Assembly: GCF_000238915.1 (NCBI RefSeq)
Contig: NZ_BAEG01000051.1
Location: forward strand, 124,001 to 188,000
From: Arthrobacter globiformis NBRC 12137
GTDB taxonomy: Bacteria > Actinomycetota > Actinomycetes > Actinomycetales > Micrococcaceae
Direction of reading: 5' to 3'
Length of the DNA: 64,000 nt
The position numbers were made by a program, and so were the translations under genes. Under the pieces are notes generated by a model. It had not been told where the DNA came from. It saw only the letters and a list, made by a program, of their open reading frames with translations, and made no database searches. Position 1 is the first letter of the stretch. Every line of letters begins with the position of its first letter. This document shows, piece after piece, positions 55,105 through 64,000 of the stretch.

Positions 55105-56799
55105 TTAAGCGGCCGCGGGTGAGGACCAGCGGGGCCAGGGATCCTCAGGCAGTGGTGGTCCGGGGCCGTCGAGGGCTCCTGGGCTCTCGAGATCGTCAAG
55201 GTCGCCGAACACGTCGGAGTCATCAGGCTCGCCTGGCTCATGCGGCGGTTCGGGCCAATGGGGCGGCTCCGGCGGGATCGGTGGATCCTGCCGTTCTTGG
55301 CCGCGTAGCCGCTCGGGCCAGGTTGGTGGTTCCCAGTCCTGCTGTTCGCTGGCGTAACAGCGGCCTGACGGTGAGATCCAGCCAGGCGGACTCCCACGGG
55401 TCGCGCCGGCCGGTCTCCACGCTGTGGCGTGTTTGAGTCTGTGGTGTTTGGGGCAGGGCTGGCCGAGGTTGGTGACGCCGGTGGGCCCGCCGTCGGCCCA
55501 GGCGAGGATGTGGTCGGCGTCGTTGTCCAGGGAGTGGTTGTTGCAGCCCGGGAACGTGCACCGTGCGTCCCTAAGCCGCAGCCACTGGCGCATCGGCTTC
55601 GTGAGCCGGTAGCTGGTGCTTCCGATCTCCAGTGGTGCTCCGTCCCTCGGATCGGTGAGCACTCTCCGGAACGACGCAGCGCCGTCGGCGACGAGCCGGC
55701 GGGCCATCGACGGGGGGATCGGCCCGTACCCGTCGAGTGTGGCTGGTTCCTCAGTCAGGCCGAGCAGCGAGAACACCGGCACCGTGACCAGCACCTGGGC
55801 CCTGGGGGAAGGCATCTTACCGGCCTGCACGTCACCGGCCTGCACTTCACCGGGCGGGACGGATCCTGCCGGCGCAGAGCCTGCGGGCATGCCGTGAAGA
55901 CGCTGGCCTGGGCCGAGCAGCCATGCGGCGGCCACGTCCGCGCGCAGTTGGGTCAGGGTCCGGGAATCGGTCGGGCCCTGCAGGGCGCGGGCGGCGGCGG
56001 TGGCGCGATCCCAAATCCCGGCAGCCTGATCCGCGGGCAGATACGCCGAGAGCCAGGCCATGCCGTCCCGATCCGGCACATACTCCAGCCGGCGGTCCGT
56101 CGCACTGTTCAGGTGGCGGGTTTCGCTGCTGACCGGGTGGTGCCGTTCCCGCCAGTACCGCGCCCTGGCCCGGAACCTGGACGCTGTCAGCTCCCCGGCC
56201 GGGCAACCCCGCGCCGCGTTGGGAGCGTCCGGGTCCAGGAAATGCGCCTCAAACGCCGCTGCAGCGGCCCGGTCCAGCCCGTCCGTTTCATCGCACATTA
56301 CCCGGGCATGCTGCCAGGACAGGGTCCCCGCCCCGAGTGCGGACAGCGTCAAGGGCAGGTCCCTGCTCAGCGTGGCGGAGTCAGCCAGGAACCGCGCCGC
56401 CGACCCTTCACTCACGGTCAGCGCACACGCCACCGACGCCGTCACAGACATCTGCGTGGCGGCCTGTTCCGGTGCGGACGCGTCCGGCGGCGCCACGGCC
56501 GCGACAGTACCGGCGAAGCCGGCCGCGGCGTGCGCTTTCAGCGCGGCCACCCGGGCCTCCAACCTTGCTGCCTCGGCCAGTACGTCCAGCCATGCATCCG
56601 CCTGATCCTGCAAAGGATCCGCACCCAACCCCGCACGAGAACCGGTAAGTGAACCAGCACCGGCCAGTGGATCAGCGCCAGCCAAACCCCCAGAACTTGC
56701 CCCGGTCCCGGCGGCCCGACGGACAACAACAGCCAACCCAGCGACGTCGGACTCAATGCCCTCCATCGTCACCACAGCAGCCTTGCCATCCATACGCAC
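55105..56799 (-). CDS. DUF222/13E12-family protein with HNH nuclease domain
   Basis: 564 aa. A DUF222 N-terminal region (about 60-350) precedes an HNH endonuclease motif: CTFPGC...DADHILAWADGGPT...C..HH (about 412-456; DADH 427-430). The C-terminal 85 residues are Pro/Glu/Asp-rich. The family is multicopy in mycobacteria and Arthrobacter, often called 13E12 or REP13E12, and may be mobile; function is not known. No flanking repeats or tRNA are seen. GTG 56799, with an ATG two codons later. Confidence 0.9.
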   Translation of the reverse strand: MRMDGKAAVVTMEGIESDVAGLAVVVRRAAGTGASSGGLAGADPLAGAGSLTGSRAGLGADPLQDQADAWLDVLAEAARLEARVAALKAHAAAGFAGTVAAVAPPDASAPEQAATQMSVTASVACALTVSEGSAARFLADSATLSRDLPLTLSALGAGTLSWQHARVMCDETDGLDRAAAAAFEAHFLDPDAPNAARGCPAGELTASRFRARARYWRERHHPVSSETRHLNSATDRRLEYVPDRDGMAWLSAYLPADQAAGIWDRATAAARALQGPTDSRTLTQLRADVAAAWLLGPGQRLHGMPAGSAPAGSVPPGEVQAGDVQAGKMPSPRAQVLVTVPVFSLLGLTEEPATLDGYGPIPPSMARRLVADGAASFRRVLTDPRDGAPLEIGSTSYRLTKPMRQWLRLRDARCTFPGCNNHSLDNDADHILAWADGGPTGVTNLGQPCPKHHRLKHATAWRPAGATRGSPPGWISPSGRCYASEQQDWEPPTWPERLRGQERQDPPIPPEPPHWPEPPHEPGEPDDSDVFGDLDDLESPGALDGPGPPLPEDPWPRWSSPAAA

Positions 56800-57184
56800 A
56801 GCATGTCAGGGGGCACTGACATTAATGCCTACCCAACGAGACACACGCCATGGGAGGCAGGACGTTCAAAGCCCGCCCGCGCTGGCTAGCGGCCGAAACA
56901 GCGCCGCCCAAGGCAAACCTGCGCCTAGGTCTCGTCCTGGTTGCCGCGAGTGCCACCGGTGCCCTGCCATGCCGTTTTGTCCTACCCCGGCGCCACTCAT
57001 CATGCCGCCACGAGACAAGGACCGTGACGGCAGATCCATGCTGCAGCGTGCCTCACCAGCCAAGCAAGCCGGTGTCAACTGTATACAAAGGTGGCGGTCA
57101 GGTCCATGTTCTGCGCAAAGATACTAGGCAAAATCCACTCGGATGTATACACTCAGGGATCAACAGCTGATGAAGGGAGGCGGC
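56800..57184. promoter_or_regulatory. Divergent region with two TGTATACA operators
   Basis: The 385-base gap has no gene. TGTATACA, a perfect palindrome, occurs at 57080-57087 and 57144-57151, with 64 bases between starts, flanking the expected promoter of the gntR-prpDBC operon. GntR/FCD proteins bind such short palindromes, so it is a likely self-controlled operator (inference). The rest (56800-57070) shows nothing further. Confidence 0.6.
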
Positions 57185-57841
57185 ATGCGCGCGAGTGACA
57201 GGGCCTACGCGGCACTGCGCGATGACATCATCGAATGGCGCCTCCTCCCCGGCACGGTACTCGCCGAAGTGGAGCAGTCCGCCAGGCTGGGAATCTCCCG
57301 GACGCCGCTCCGCGAGGCACTGAGCCGGCTCACGGCGGAGGGGCTGACGACGGCGGGAGGCCGCGGCGTCGTCGTCACCGACATCTCGCTGGACGACATC
57401 GACGAACTGTTTGAGCTGCGCGAAACCCTTGAGGGGAAAGCTGCAGCCCTGGCGGCGCTGCGCGGCGACGCCGCCGTCTTCCGCGCACTGCAGGAAGAGC
57501 TGCTGGGCGCGCCCGCCCTGCTCAACTCCCCGGACCCGAACCGGCACGACTACTACGAGCTCGTTGGCCGCCTGGATACTGCCATCGATGCTGCCATTTC
57601 CAACTCGTACCTGGCCCAGGCCATGCGAAGCCTGCGCGTCCACCTTGTCCGTGTCCGCAGGCTGGCCGCTGACGACCAGGCCCGGCTCACGGCGGCCGCG
57701 GCAGAGCATGCTGCAATCGCCGAAGCGATAGCGGCCGGCAACCCCCGGCTGGCCGAGGCAGCCACCACCGTCCACCTGCACCGCAGTCTTTCCCACGTCA
57801 AAGCCGTCCACGCATCCGCCCAGAAGGAGCCCCATGGTTAA
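57185..57841 (+). CDS. GntR-family (FCD) regulator of the prp operon
   Basis: 218 aa. ATG 57185 has AAGGGAGG five bases upstream. The N-terminal winged helix has [22 protein letters not shown] and the helix-turn-helix [20 protein letters not shown]. The FCD C-terminal domain shows ELRETLEG and [12 protein letters not shown] with metal-binding His. The stop overlaps prpD by 8 bases. Probable propionate or methylcitrate-responsive repressor; the ligand is inferred from context. Confidence 0.9.
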   Translation: MRASDRAYAALRDDIIEWRLLPGTVLAEVEQSARLGISRTPLREALSRLTAEGLTTAGGRGVVVTDISLDDIDELFELRETLEGKAAALAALRGDAAVFRALQEELLGAPALLNSPDPNRHDYYELVGRLDTAIDAAISNSYLAQAMRSLRVHLVRVRRLAADDQARLTAAAAEHAAIAEAIAAGNPRLAEAATTVHLHRSLSHVKAVHASAQKEPHG

Positions 57842-59354
57842 GGAACACCACGTCCGCGTATACAAGAGCGAGGAAAACCTCCCGCGCGAACAACAGCTCG
57901 CCCACAAGATTGCCGTGGTGGCAGCCGATCCGGTGGCCGTTTCCGACGACGTCACGGATATGGTCATCAACCGGATCATCGATAACGCCTCGGTGGCCGT
58001 CGCCTCGCTGAACCGCGCCCCCATCGTCGCGGCCCGGGCGCAGGCCCTCACCCACGGCCCGTCCAGCGGCGGCAAGGGGGCCAAGGTCTTCGGCATCGGT
58101 GAGCGGGTTTCCCCCGAGTGGGCTGCCTGGGCCAACGGCGTGGCCGTCCGTGAACTGGATTACCACGACACGTTCCTCGCCGCGGACTACTCGCACCCGG
58201 GCGACAACATCCCGCCGATCCTGGCCGTCGCCCAGCACGTGGGCTCCAGCGGCAAGGACCTGATCCGCGGCATCGCCACCGGGTATGAGATTCAGGTGAA
58301 CCTGGTGAAGGCGATCTGCCTGCACAAGCACAAGATCGACCACGTCGCCCACCTCGGCCCCTCCGCGGCCGCCGGCATTGGCACCCTCCTTGGCCTCGAC
58401 GTGGAGACAATCTTCCAGTCCGTGGGCCAGGCCCTGCACACCACCACTGCCACCCGCCAGTCCCGCAAGGGCGAGATCTCCACGTGGAAGGCGCACGCCC
58501 CGGCCTTCGCCGGCAAGATGGCGATCGAGGCGGTGGACAGGTCCATGCGCGGACAGACCTCCCCGGTTCCCATCTATGAAGGCGAAGACGGCGTCATCGC
58601 CTGGCTGCTGGACGGCCCCGACGCCTCCTACGAGGTCCCGATGCCCGAAGCCGGCGAAGCCAAGCGCGCCATCCTGGACACCTACACCAAGGAACACTCC
58701 GCCGAATACCAGGCCCAGGCCTGGATCGACCTCGCCCGCAAGCTGAACCGGGAACACCCCGAGGCCACCGATCCGGCGAACGTGAAGTCCGTCCTGATCA
58801 AGACGAGCCACCACACCCACTACGTGATCGGCTCCGGCGCCAACGACCCCCAGAAGTACAGCCCCACCGCGAGCCGGGAAACCCTGGACCACTCCATCCC
58901 GTACATCTTCACCGTCGCATTGCAGGACGGGGCCTGGCACCACGTGGACTCCTACTCCCCCGAACGCGCCGCCCGCCCGGACACCGTGGAGCTGTGGCAG
59001 AAGGTCTCCACCGTGGAGGACCCGGAGTGGACCCGCCGCTACCACTCCCTGGACATCTCCGAGAAGGCCTTCGGCGGCTCCGTGGAGATCACCCTCACCG
59101 ACGGCACTGTCATCCGGGACCAGATCGCCGTGGCCGACGCCCACCCGTTGGGCGCCCGCCCGTTCACCCGCGAGCAGTACGTCAACAAGTTCCGCACGCT
59201 GGCTTCCGGGCTGGTGACGGAGGATGAAATCGAAAGGTTCCTCTCCGCCGTCGAACGCCTCCCGGAACTGGCAGCGGGCGAGCTGGACCAGCTCAATATC
59301 GCGGCGGCCCCCGGCATCATCGATTTCAGCGCCGCGCCCAAGGGGCTGTTTTAG
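57834..59354 (+). CDS. prpD: 2-methylcitrate dehydratase
   Basis: 506 aa MmgE/PrpD enzyme that dehydrates 2-methylcitrate in the methylcitrate cycle for propionyl-CoA use. Conserved [35 protein letters not shown] and [16 protein letters not shown] segments are present. ATG 57834 is preceded by AAGGAG. It lies directly before prpB with zero spacing. Confidence 0.95.
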   Translation: MVKEHHVRVYKSEENLPREQQLAHKIAVVAADPVAVSDDVTDMVINRIIDNASVAVASLNRAPIVAARAQALTHGPSSGGKGAKVFGIGERVSPEWAAWANGVAVRELDYHDTFLAADYSHPGDNIPPILAVAQHVGSSGKDLIRGIATGYEIQVNLVKAICLHKHKIDHVAHLGPSAAAGIGTLLGLDVETIFQSVGQALHTTTATRQSRKGEISTWKAHAPAFAGKMAIEAVDRSMRGQTSPVPIYEGEDGVIAWLLDGPDASYEVPMPEAGEAKRAILDTYTKEHSAEYQAQAWIDLARKLNREHPEATDPANVKSVLIKTSHHTHYVIGSGANDPQKYSPTASRETLDHSIPYIFTVALQDGAWHHVDSYSPERAARPDTVELWQKVSTVEDPEWTRRYHSLDISEKAFGGSVEITLTDGTVIRDQIAVADAHPLGARPFTREQYVNKFRTLASGLVTEDEIERFLSAVERLPELAAGELDQLNIAAAPGIIDFSAAPKGLF

Positions 59355-60260
59355 ATGCTCTACGCCAAAACGACGCCAGAGCAGAAACGCCTGAAGCTCC
59401 GTGAACTGCTGGCCTCCGGAACCATCCAGCAGTTTCCCGGGGCGTTCAACCCGCTCTCCGCCCGGCTGATCGATGAGAAGGGCTTCGCCGGCGTCTACAT
59501 CTCCGGCGCCGTCCTGGCCAATGACCTCGGCCTGCCGGACATCGGCCTCACCACGCTCACCGAAGTCGCAACCAGGGCAGGGCAGATCGCCCGAATGACC
59601 GACCTGCCCTGCATCGTGGACGCGGACACCGGCTTCGGCGAACCCATGAACGTGGCCCGCACCGTCCAGGAACTGGAAAACGCCGGGCTCGCCGGCTGCC
59701 ACATCGAGGACCAGTTCAACCCCAAGCGCTGCGGCCACCTGGACGGCAAAAACGTCGTGGACCTGGACACCGCCACCAAACGCATCCGAGCAGCAGCCGA
59801 CGCCCGCCGGGACCCGAACTTCCTCATCATGGCCCGCACCGACATCCGCGCAGTCGAAGGCCTCCAAGCGGCGAAGGACCGGGCAAAGGCACTGGTCGAG
59901 GCCGGCGCCGACGCCATCTTCCCCGAGGCCATGAAAGATCTGGAGGAATTCCAGGCCATCCGGGATGCCGTGGACGTGCCGATCCTGGCCAACATGACCG
60001 AGTTCGGCAAGAGCGACCTCTTCACCGTGGACCAGCTGCAGGCCGTTGGCGTGAACATGGTGATTTATCCGGTGACCCTGCTCCGTAGTGCCATGGGGGC
60101 CGCTGAGCGTACGCTGGACTCAATTAAGGCCGACGGAACGCAGGAGGCACAGGTAGGGAGCATGCTGACGCGCGCGCGGCTGTACGACCTGGTGGATTAT
60201 GAGGCCTACAACCGCTTTGATACCGGCGTCTTCAACTTCCGGATCCCCGGAACCGACTGA
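59355..60260 (+). CDS. prpB: 2-methylisocitrate lyase
   Basis: 301 aa isocitrate lyase-superfamily enzyme that cleaves 2-methylisocitrate to succinate and pyruvate. Catalytic KRCGHLDGK motif, with DADTGFGE metal-binding acids upstream. It begins one base after the prpD stop. Confidence 0.96.
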   Translation: MLYAKTTPEQKRLKLRELLASGTIQQFPGAFNPLSARLIDEKGFAGVYISGAVLANDLGLPDIGLTTLTEVATRAGQIARMTDLPCIVDADTGFGEPMNVARTVQELENAGLAGCHIEDQFNPKRCGHLDGKNVVDLDTATKRIRAAADARRDPNFLIMARTDIRAVEGLQAAKDRAKALVEAGADAIFPEAMKDLEEFQAIRDAVDVPILANMTEFGKSDLFTVDQLQAVGVNMVIYPVTLLRSAMGAAERTLDSIKADGTQEAQVGSMLTRARLYDLVDYEAYNRFDTGVFNFRIPGTD

Positions 60261-60329
60261 CGCCAATCCCCCGCAGGACCACCGGCCGGTCCGGCCGGTA
60301 TTCGGACGCAAGGAACGAAGGAGTTCAGC

Positions 60330-61469
60330 ATGGCTGAAGAAGAGATCAAGAAAGGCCTCGACGGCGTGGTGGTGGACTACACCGCGGTCTCAAAGGTCAA
60401 TCCCGACACGAACTCACTGCTGTACCGCGGCTATCCCGTCCAGGAGCTCGCCGCCACGCGCAGCTTCGAAGAGGTCGCTTACCTCCTATGGAACGGCGAG
60501 CTGCCGTCCTCCGGCGAGCTGGCTGACTTTACGGCCCGCGAGCGCGCCGGACGGCCGCTGGATCCCGTGGTCAAACAGGTGATTGATGCCCTCCCGACGA
60601 CTGCGCACCCCATGGACGTCTGCCGCACCGCAGCGTCGGTGATGGGCGCGCGCCACGAACTCGCGGAGGATTCCTCCCGTGAGGCCAACATGGCCAAGGC
60701 CCTGGACCTGTTTGCCTCAATGCCGGCCGTGGTGGCCTACGACCAGCGGCGCCGGCGCGGGCAGGACCCCGTGGAGCCCAGGGATGACCTCGGCTACTCG
60801 GCCAACTTCCTGTGGATGACGTTCGGCGAGGAGGCCGTTGCCGAGGTGGTGGAGGCCTTCAACGTCTCCATGATTCTGTACGCGGAGCACTCCTTCAACG
60901 CCTCCACCTTCGCCGGGCGCGTCATCATGTCCACGCTGTCGGACCTCCATTCGGCGGTGACCGGCGCCATCGGTGCACTCAAAGGGCCGCTGCACGGCGG
61001 AGCCAACGAAGCCGTCATGCACACCTTCGACGAGATCGGAATTCGGCCCGAGGAGTCGCTCGAGGAAGCCGCCGACCGCGCCAAGGCATGGATGGAGAAC
61101 GCCCTGGCCCAGAAGAAGAAGGTCATGGGCTTCGGCCACCGGGTCTACAAGCACGGTGATTCCCGCGTGCCCACCATGAAGGCAGCCCTCGACAAGATGA
61201 TCGCCCACTACGGCCGGCCCGAATTGCTGGGCCTGTACAACGGTCTCGAATCGGCCATGGACGAGGCCAAGGGCATCAAGCCGAACCTCGACTACCCTGC
61301 CGGCCCCACGTACCACCTCATGGGCTTCGACACGAACATGTTCACGCCGCTGTTCGTCGCCAGCCGGATCACTGGCTGGACAGCCCACTTCATGGAGCAG
61401 CTGAACGCGAACTCGCTCATCCGCCCGCTGAGTGCTTACAACGGTCCGGACGAACGGCACGTGCCGTAA
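60330..61469 (+). CDS. prpC: 2-methylcitrate synthase
   Basis: 379 aa citrate-synthase fold protein that joins propionyl-CoA and oxaloacetate. Active-site His in AEHSFNAST, GPLHGGANEAVM and GFGHRVYKHGDSR are visible. It starts 69 bases after prpB with AAGGAG upstream. PrpC-type enzymes also have weak citrate synthase activity. Confidence 0.93.
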   Translation: MAEEEIKKGLDGVVVDYTAVSKVNPDTNSLLYRGYPVQELAATRSFEEVAYLLWNGELPSSGELADFTARERAGRPLDPVVKQVIDALPTTAHPMDVCRTAASVMGARHELAEDSSREANMAKALDLFASMPAVVAYDQRRRRGQDPVEPRDDLGYSANFLWMTFGEEAVAEVVEAFNVSMILYAEHSFNASTFAGRVIMSTLSDLHSAVTGAIGALKGPLHGGANEAVMHTFDEIGIRPEESLEEAADRAKAWMENALAQKKKVMGFGHRVYKHGDSRVPTMKAALDKMIAHYGRPELLGLYNGLESAMDEAKGIKPNLDYPAGPTYHLMGFDTNMFTPLFVASRITGWTAHFMEQLNANSLIRPLSAYNGPDERHVP

Positions 61470-61486
61470 TCGGTCGCCTGCAACGT

Positions 61487-61533
61487 ACGACGCCGGGCCG
61501 GTCACCTCTCTGGGGTGGCCGGCCCGGCGTCGT
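61487..61533 (+). terminator. prp operon terminator
   Basis: Twenty-base arms (61487-61506, 61514-61533) with one G-T pair and a 7-base loop, followed by TTATAT. It lies between convergent genes and could also serve the gene at 61557. Confidence 0.88.
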
Positions 61534-61556
61534 TTATATGAGCGTCCTTTGCAGAG

Positions 61557-63089
61557 TCAGGAGCTGATCTGCAGGCTTTGGATCATGCCCTTCAGCTTCT
61601 TATACTCGGGAGTCTCCAGATAGGCCCTGGCCTCGGCCATGCTGGCGAACGTCGGCTCGGTGGCACTGCCTCCGGCACCAGCGCCCGTGAAGGACAGGAT
61701 TCCTCGGGGAGTGCCAGTAACCACCGCAATAATCTGGCAAGTGTCCTGCACAGGGCTGCTGTCCTTGTCCACCAGCCCCAGCTGGTAGGTGAATCCTTGG
61801 CCTGCAGGGGTACGGTCCAGGACGCGGTAGGAGAAACGGACTCCCCGCTGGACAGCCCAGTCTGCCGTGAGGGACGACAAACCTGTATCCAATTCGGTCA
61901 TGGTGTACTTCTCGTTCGGGCACGCACCCCCGAGGCCACCGGCGGCGGCGTGCTGGAAATTCGCCACGGTCTCGCCCGCTTCGTCGGACACCGTGATTCC
62001 CGAGCCCGGGTAGTCCGGCGTTCCAACCGGGACGTCCTTCGCGGTCCAGCCCTGCGGGAGAACGAAGCTGGCTTTCCCGTCCTCGCTGACGAAGCGCGCG
62101 CTGGTGGCCGTTTTGGCCGGCTTTAATGCCAGGGAGATCAGCATGCGCTTGGTGTCCCGGTATTCTTGCGTCGCCATGTAGGCTTTGGCCTCGGCAACCG
62201 AGTCGAACGTGAGCGGAGCGCCCTGACCGTCGGACGTGAGCCAGACAGTATCGCCAAAATGCGCGAACGGGACATTGTCCGGGCCCAGGATGCCGTTGTA
62301 TAAACCACACGTCGTGGGCTGCGGAGCTAAATCTCCGTCAGCCAGGGCGAGGGAACCATAGACCTTGTCTCCCTGGATCACACGGAAGACAAAAGCGGAG
62401 GGACCCTGAGGGTGTTCCTTGAGCTTGGCGGCTTTCTGCGGAATGTCGACAACCATGGAGTCGAGGGTCTGGTACGGCTTCGGGGCCGGGCACACCGGGC
62501 CACCCGTGACGTCGTAGACCAAGCCCAGGGTGGACACGGTCTTTCCGGCGGCAGTCTTCACTTCGACGATGTTGTAGGAACCGCCGTCGATGGTTTGCGG
62601 CATCTGGGACACAGTCCACCCCACCGGGTGTTCAAAGGTGGCCTGGCCGGTGGCGTCCGTGAAGGTGGTCCAGGTAACGGGCGCCGGTGTCGGCGCAGCA
62701 GGCGCAGCAGCAGCTGGTGCGACCGTCCGTGCTGCCGTCGGCTTTGGTGTTGCCGTCGGCTTCGCTGATGCTGCCGCCGTCGTTTCCGACGAGGTTGGTG
62801 CGACGGGGCCGGCAGGAGCCGGGGCGGATATCAGGGCGCCGAAGTTCGTTGCCACCAGCACACCGGCGCTCACCGCCGCTGCAGCCAAGGTCAGCACACC
62901 GGCAACGCGCGCCTGGCGCCGTTTCCGGTCCCGGAACCGCAGAACGTTGGCCGGCAGGCTGTCCGTGAACATCGGGGCCCCGGAGGTTACCCGCCGAAGG
63001 ACCGCATCGGCGTCGGGCATCTCGGCAGGATCGTTGCGGAGCGGGTCTGACCCGGAAATCAGGCTTTTGATCGGATCCATCTCATGCAC
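61557..63089 (-). CDS. Membrane protein with two duplicated extracytoplasmic domains, ECF-sigma partner
   Basis: 510 aa. The first 55 residues are cytoplasmic, one membrane helix (about 60-82), then a Pro/Thr/Ala linker and two homologous domains (about 140-330 and 338-508). Each has F..P.GWT, a Cys-containing middle and ends in AxAYxxTxEY. GTG 63089 overlaps the sigma gene by 8 bases. Position and topology suggest an anti-sigma factor, though no ZAS zinc motif is present. An ATG at 63080 is an alternative start. Confidence 0.75.
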   Translation of the reverse strand: MHEMDPIKSLISGSDPLRNDPAEMPDADAVLRRVTSGAPMFTDSLPANVLRFRDRKRRQARVAGVLTLAAAAVSAGVLVATNFGALISAPAPAGPVAPTSSETTAAASAKPTATPKPTAARTVAPAAAAPAAPTPAPVTWTTFTDATGQATFEHPVGWTVSQMPQTIDGGSYNIVEVKTAAGKTVSTLGLVYDVTGGPVCPAPKPYQTLDSMVVDIPQKAAKLKEHPQGPSAFVFRVIQGDKVYGSLALADGDLAPQPTTCGLYNGILGPDNVPFAHFGDTVWLTSDGQGAPLTFDSVAEAKAYMATQEYRDTKRMLISLALKPAKTATSARFVSEDGKASFVLPQGWTAKDVPVGTPDYPGSGITVSDEAGETVANFQHAAAGGLGGACPNEKYTMTELDTGLSSLTADWAVQRGVRFSYRVLDRTPAGQGFTYQLGLVDKDSSPVQDTCQIIAVVTGTPRGILSFTGAGAGGSATEPTFASMAEARAYLETPEYKKLKGMIQSLQISS

Positions 63090-63606
63090 CCATCTTCTGT
63101 GTGACGGAGTTCTGTTTGCTCGCCCCGGGGGTCACCGGCATGTGCTTGCGGAACGCGGCCCGGGCACGGTGCAGGCGGACCTTGGCAGCAGCTTCGCTGC
63201 ATTGCAGAACGCCGGCGATCTCCGCCACGCTCAGCTCGTCCCAGTAGGCCATTTGCAGGATGTCGCGTTCACTGTCGCGCAGCGCGGCCATGGCGTCGTG
63301 GACTAGCAGGTCCTCGGACTCCGCACCGGAGCGGAGCTCGGCGGACGCCCGGAGTTTTGCCTGCAGGGCCACGAACCGGTCTCGGCTCCGGTAAGCGTTG
63401 CCGATCAGGTTCCGTGCGACTGTCAGCAGCCACGCGATGTCCGCGTGCGGCTGGTCGTGCCATTTTTGCCAGACGACGCGGAACACGTCCGCTGCGAGCT
63501 CTTCGGCGAGCTCCGGCGATTCCACCCGCCGGCGCACGTATCTGTAAACCCGCGGATAGCTGTCCCTGTGAACGGCGATGAACGCCAGTTCGCGTTCCGA
63601 ATCCAC
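63082..63606 (-). CDS. ECF-type RNA polymerase sigma factor
   Basis: 174 aa. Region 2 contains YRYVRRRVESPELAEELAADVFRVVWQ and region 4 has DILQMAYWDELSVAEIAGVLQCSEAAAKVRLHRAR. GTG 63606 has GGGGGAG upstream. It is cotranscribed with the membrane protein at 61557, its probable anti-sigma or sensor. The target promoter cannot be read from this window. Confidence 0.94.
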   Translation of the reverse strand: MDSERELAFIAVHRDSYPRVYRYVRRRVESPELAEELAADVFRVVWQKWHDQPHADIAWLLTVARNLIGNAYRSRDRFVALQAKLRASAELRSGAESEDLLVHDAMAALRDSERDILQMAYWDELSVAEIAGVLQCSEAAAKVRLHRARAAFRKHMPVTPGASKQNSVTQKMGA

Positions 63607-63681
63607 GTCTCCCCCAAACGTAAGAAGTAGTGTCCCTGACCAGGCAGGCTAACCGTTTAGTTTCCGGCAGGGAACGGGCGG

Positions 63682-64000
63682 TTACACGGCACGGAAGGAA
63701 TATTCGGCGGACGCCACGGTCTCGTTGTCCTCGTTCAGGGTGATGACGGCATCGACGACGTTCCCGGCCAGCGCCAGCGGCAGCCAGTGCTCCGCATCCT
63801 GCCACATGCGCTCCAGTGGAAGGGCGGAAATAAGGAACCACTCCGGGATGATCTCAGGGCTCTCGACAGGTTCACCGGCCCACCGGCGGGACGTGAACAG
63901 GCGGGTGGACATGTTCCAGTCAGGGCGTGCGGGAAAGACGAACTCCACTTTTCCCGCGTCGAACAGGTCTTGCTCAAGGACGACGACGCCGGCCTCCTCC
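63682..64000 (-). CDS. Nudix hydrolase (5' part outside window)
   Basis: The last 106 or so residues of a Nudix-family pyrophosphohydrolase. The fragment begins inside the Nudix box with EEAGV and continues to FPARPDWNMSTRLF and a MWQDAEHWLPLAL C-terminus, a pattern of 8-oxo-dGTP diphosphatases (MutT-like). The catalytic Glu residues of REx2EE are mostly beyond the window, so activity cannot be checked. Confidence 0.75.
   Translation of the reverse strand, partial: EEAGVVVLEQDLFDAGKVEFVFPARPDWNMSTRLFTSRRWAGEPVESPEIIPEWFLISALPLERMWQDAEHWLPLALAGNVVDAVITLNEDNETVASAEYSFRAV

Noticed and set aside
57798..59867. Minus-strand 689-codon open frame over prpD and prpB
   Set aside because: Antisense to two clear enzymes with intact motifs; low-complexity Gly/Val/Asp content typical of high-GC shadows.

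Overview
The window is a high-GC actinobacterial chromosome segment, most likely Micrococcaceae (Arthrobacter/Pseudarthrobacter group). This is inferred from gene order, GTG starts, leaderless-type promoters, mycobacterium-like synteny and a MurE whose substrate motif is not the diaminopimelate type. It contains no rRNA, CRISPR array, prophage or insertion sequence. Nearly all of it is core genome.

Region 1 (1-16.6 kb, all minus strand) is the division and cell wall (dcw) cluster, transcribed from mraZ toward ftsZ: mraZ, rsmH, an ftsL-like gene, ftsI, murE, murF, mraY, murD, ftsW, murG, murC, ftsQ and the 5' two thirds of ftsZ. Most junctions overlap (ATGA or GTGA). The mraZ promoter has three 10-bp-phased MraZ-type boxes between its -35 and -10. 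murD carries a one-base frameshift in an A5 run. A DUF3040 membrane protein precedes mraZ, with an unusual GTGGAG repeat cluster between them.

Region 2 (16.9-33.8 kb) resembles the Mycobacterium tuberculosis Rv2173-Rv2187 neighbourhood: dinB, a lipoprotein, a polyprenyl diphosphate synthase, an Rv2175c-like regulator, a LysM/transglycosylase wall enzyme, a PknL-like PASTA kinase, class II DAHP synthase, an acyltransferase, two tandem alpha/beta hydrolases, a small membrane protein, a ROK glucokinase, a FadD15-like acyl-CoA ligase, and a ParA/MinD ATPase with a long disordered N-terminus similar to ESX-associated ATPases.

Region 3 (34-42.9 kb) has pyruvate carboxylase, an orphan ParA, and the conserved actinobacterial block gcvH-garA-ftsR(MerR)-DUF151-resR(MerR), followed by an Fpg/Nei glycosylase and tRNA-Pro(GGG).

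Region 4 (43-50.8 kb, minus strand) is the chromosome-segregation operon parA-scpA-scpB-rluB-tyrA-cmk-plsC-der.

Region 5 (51-64 kb) is metabolic and accessory: dctA divergent from a CitA/CitB-type two-component system, a DUF222/HNH protein, a GntR-prpD-prpB-prpC methylcitrate operon with two perfect TGTATACA boxes, an ECF sigma factor with a membrane partner made of duplicated domains, and the end of a Nudix hydrolase.

Regulation may link the regions. Similar AAGGTTAAGG-type elements lie upstream of ftsZ, parA and the resR-like MerR gene, and two MerR regulators of the FtsR/ResR type are encoded in the window. A 9-bp-phased array upstream of the LysM/transglycosylase gene resembles MtrA sites.
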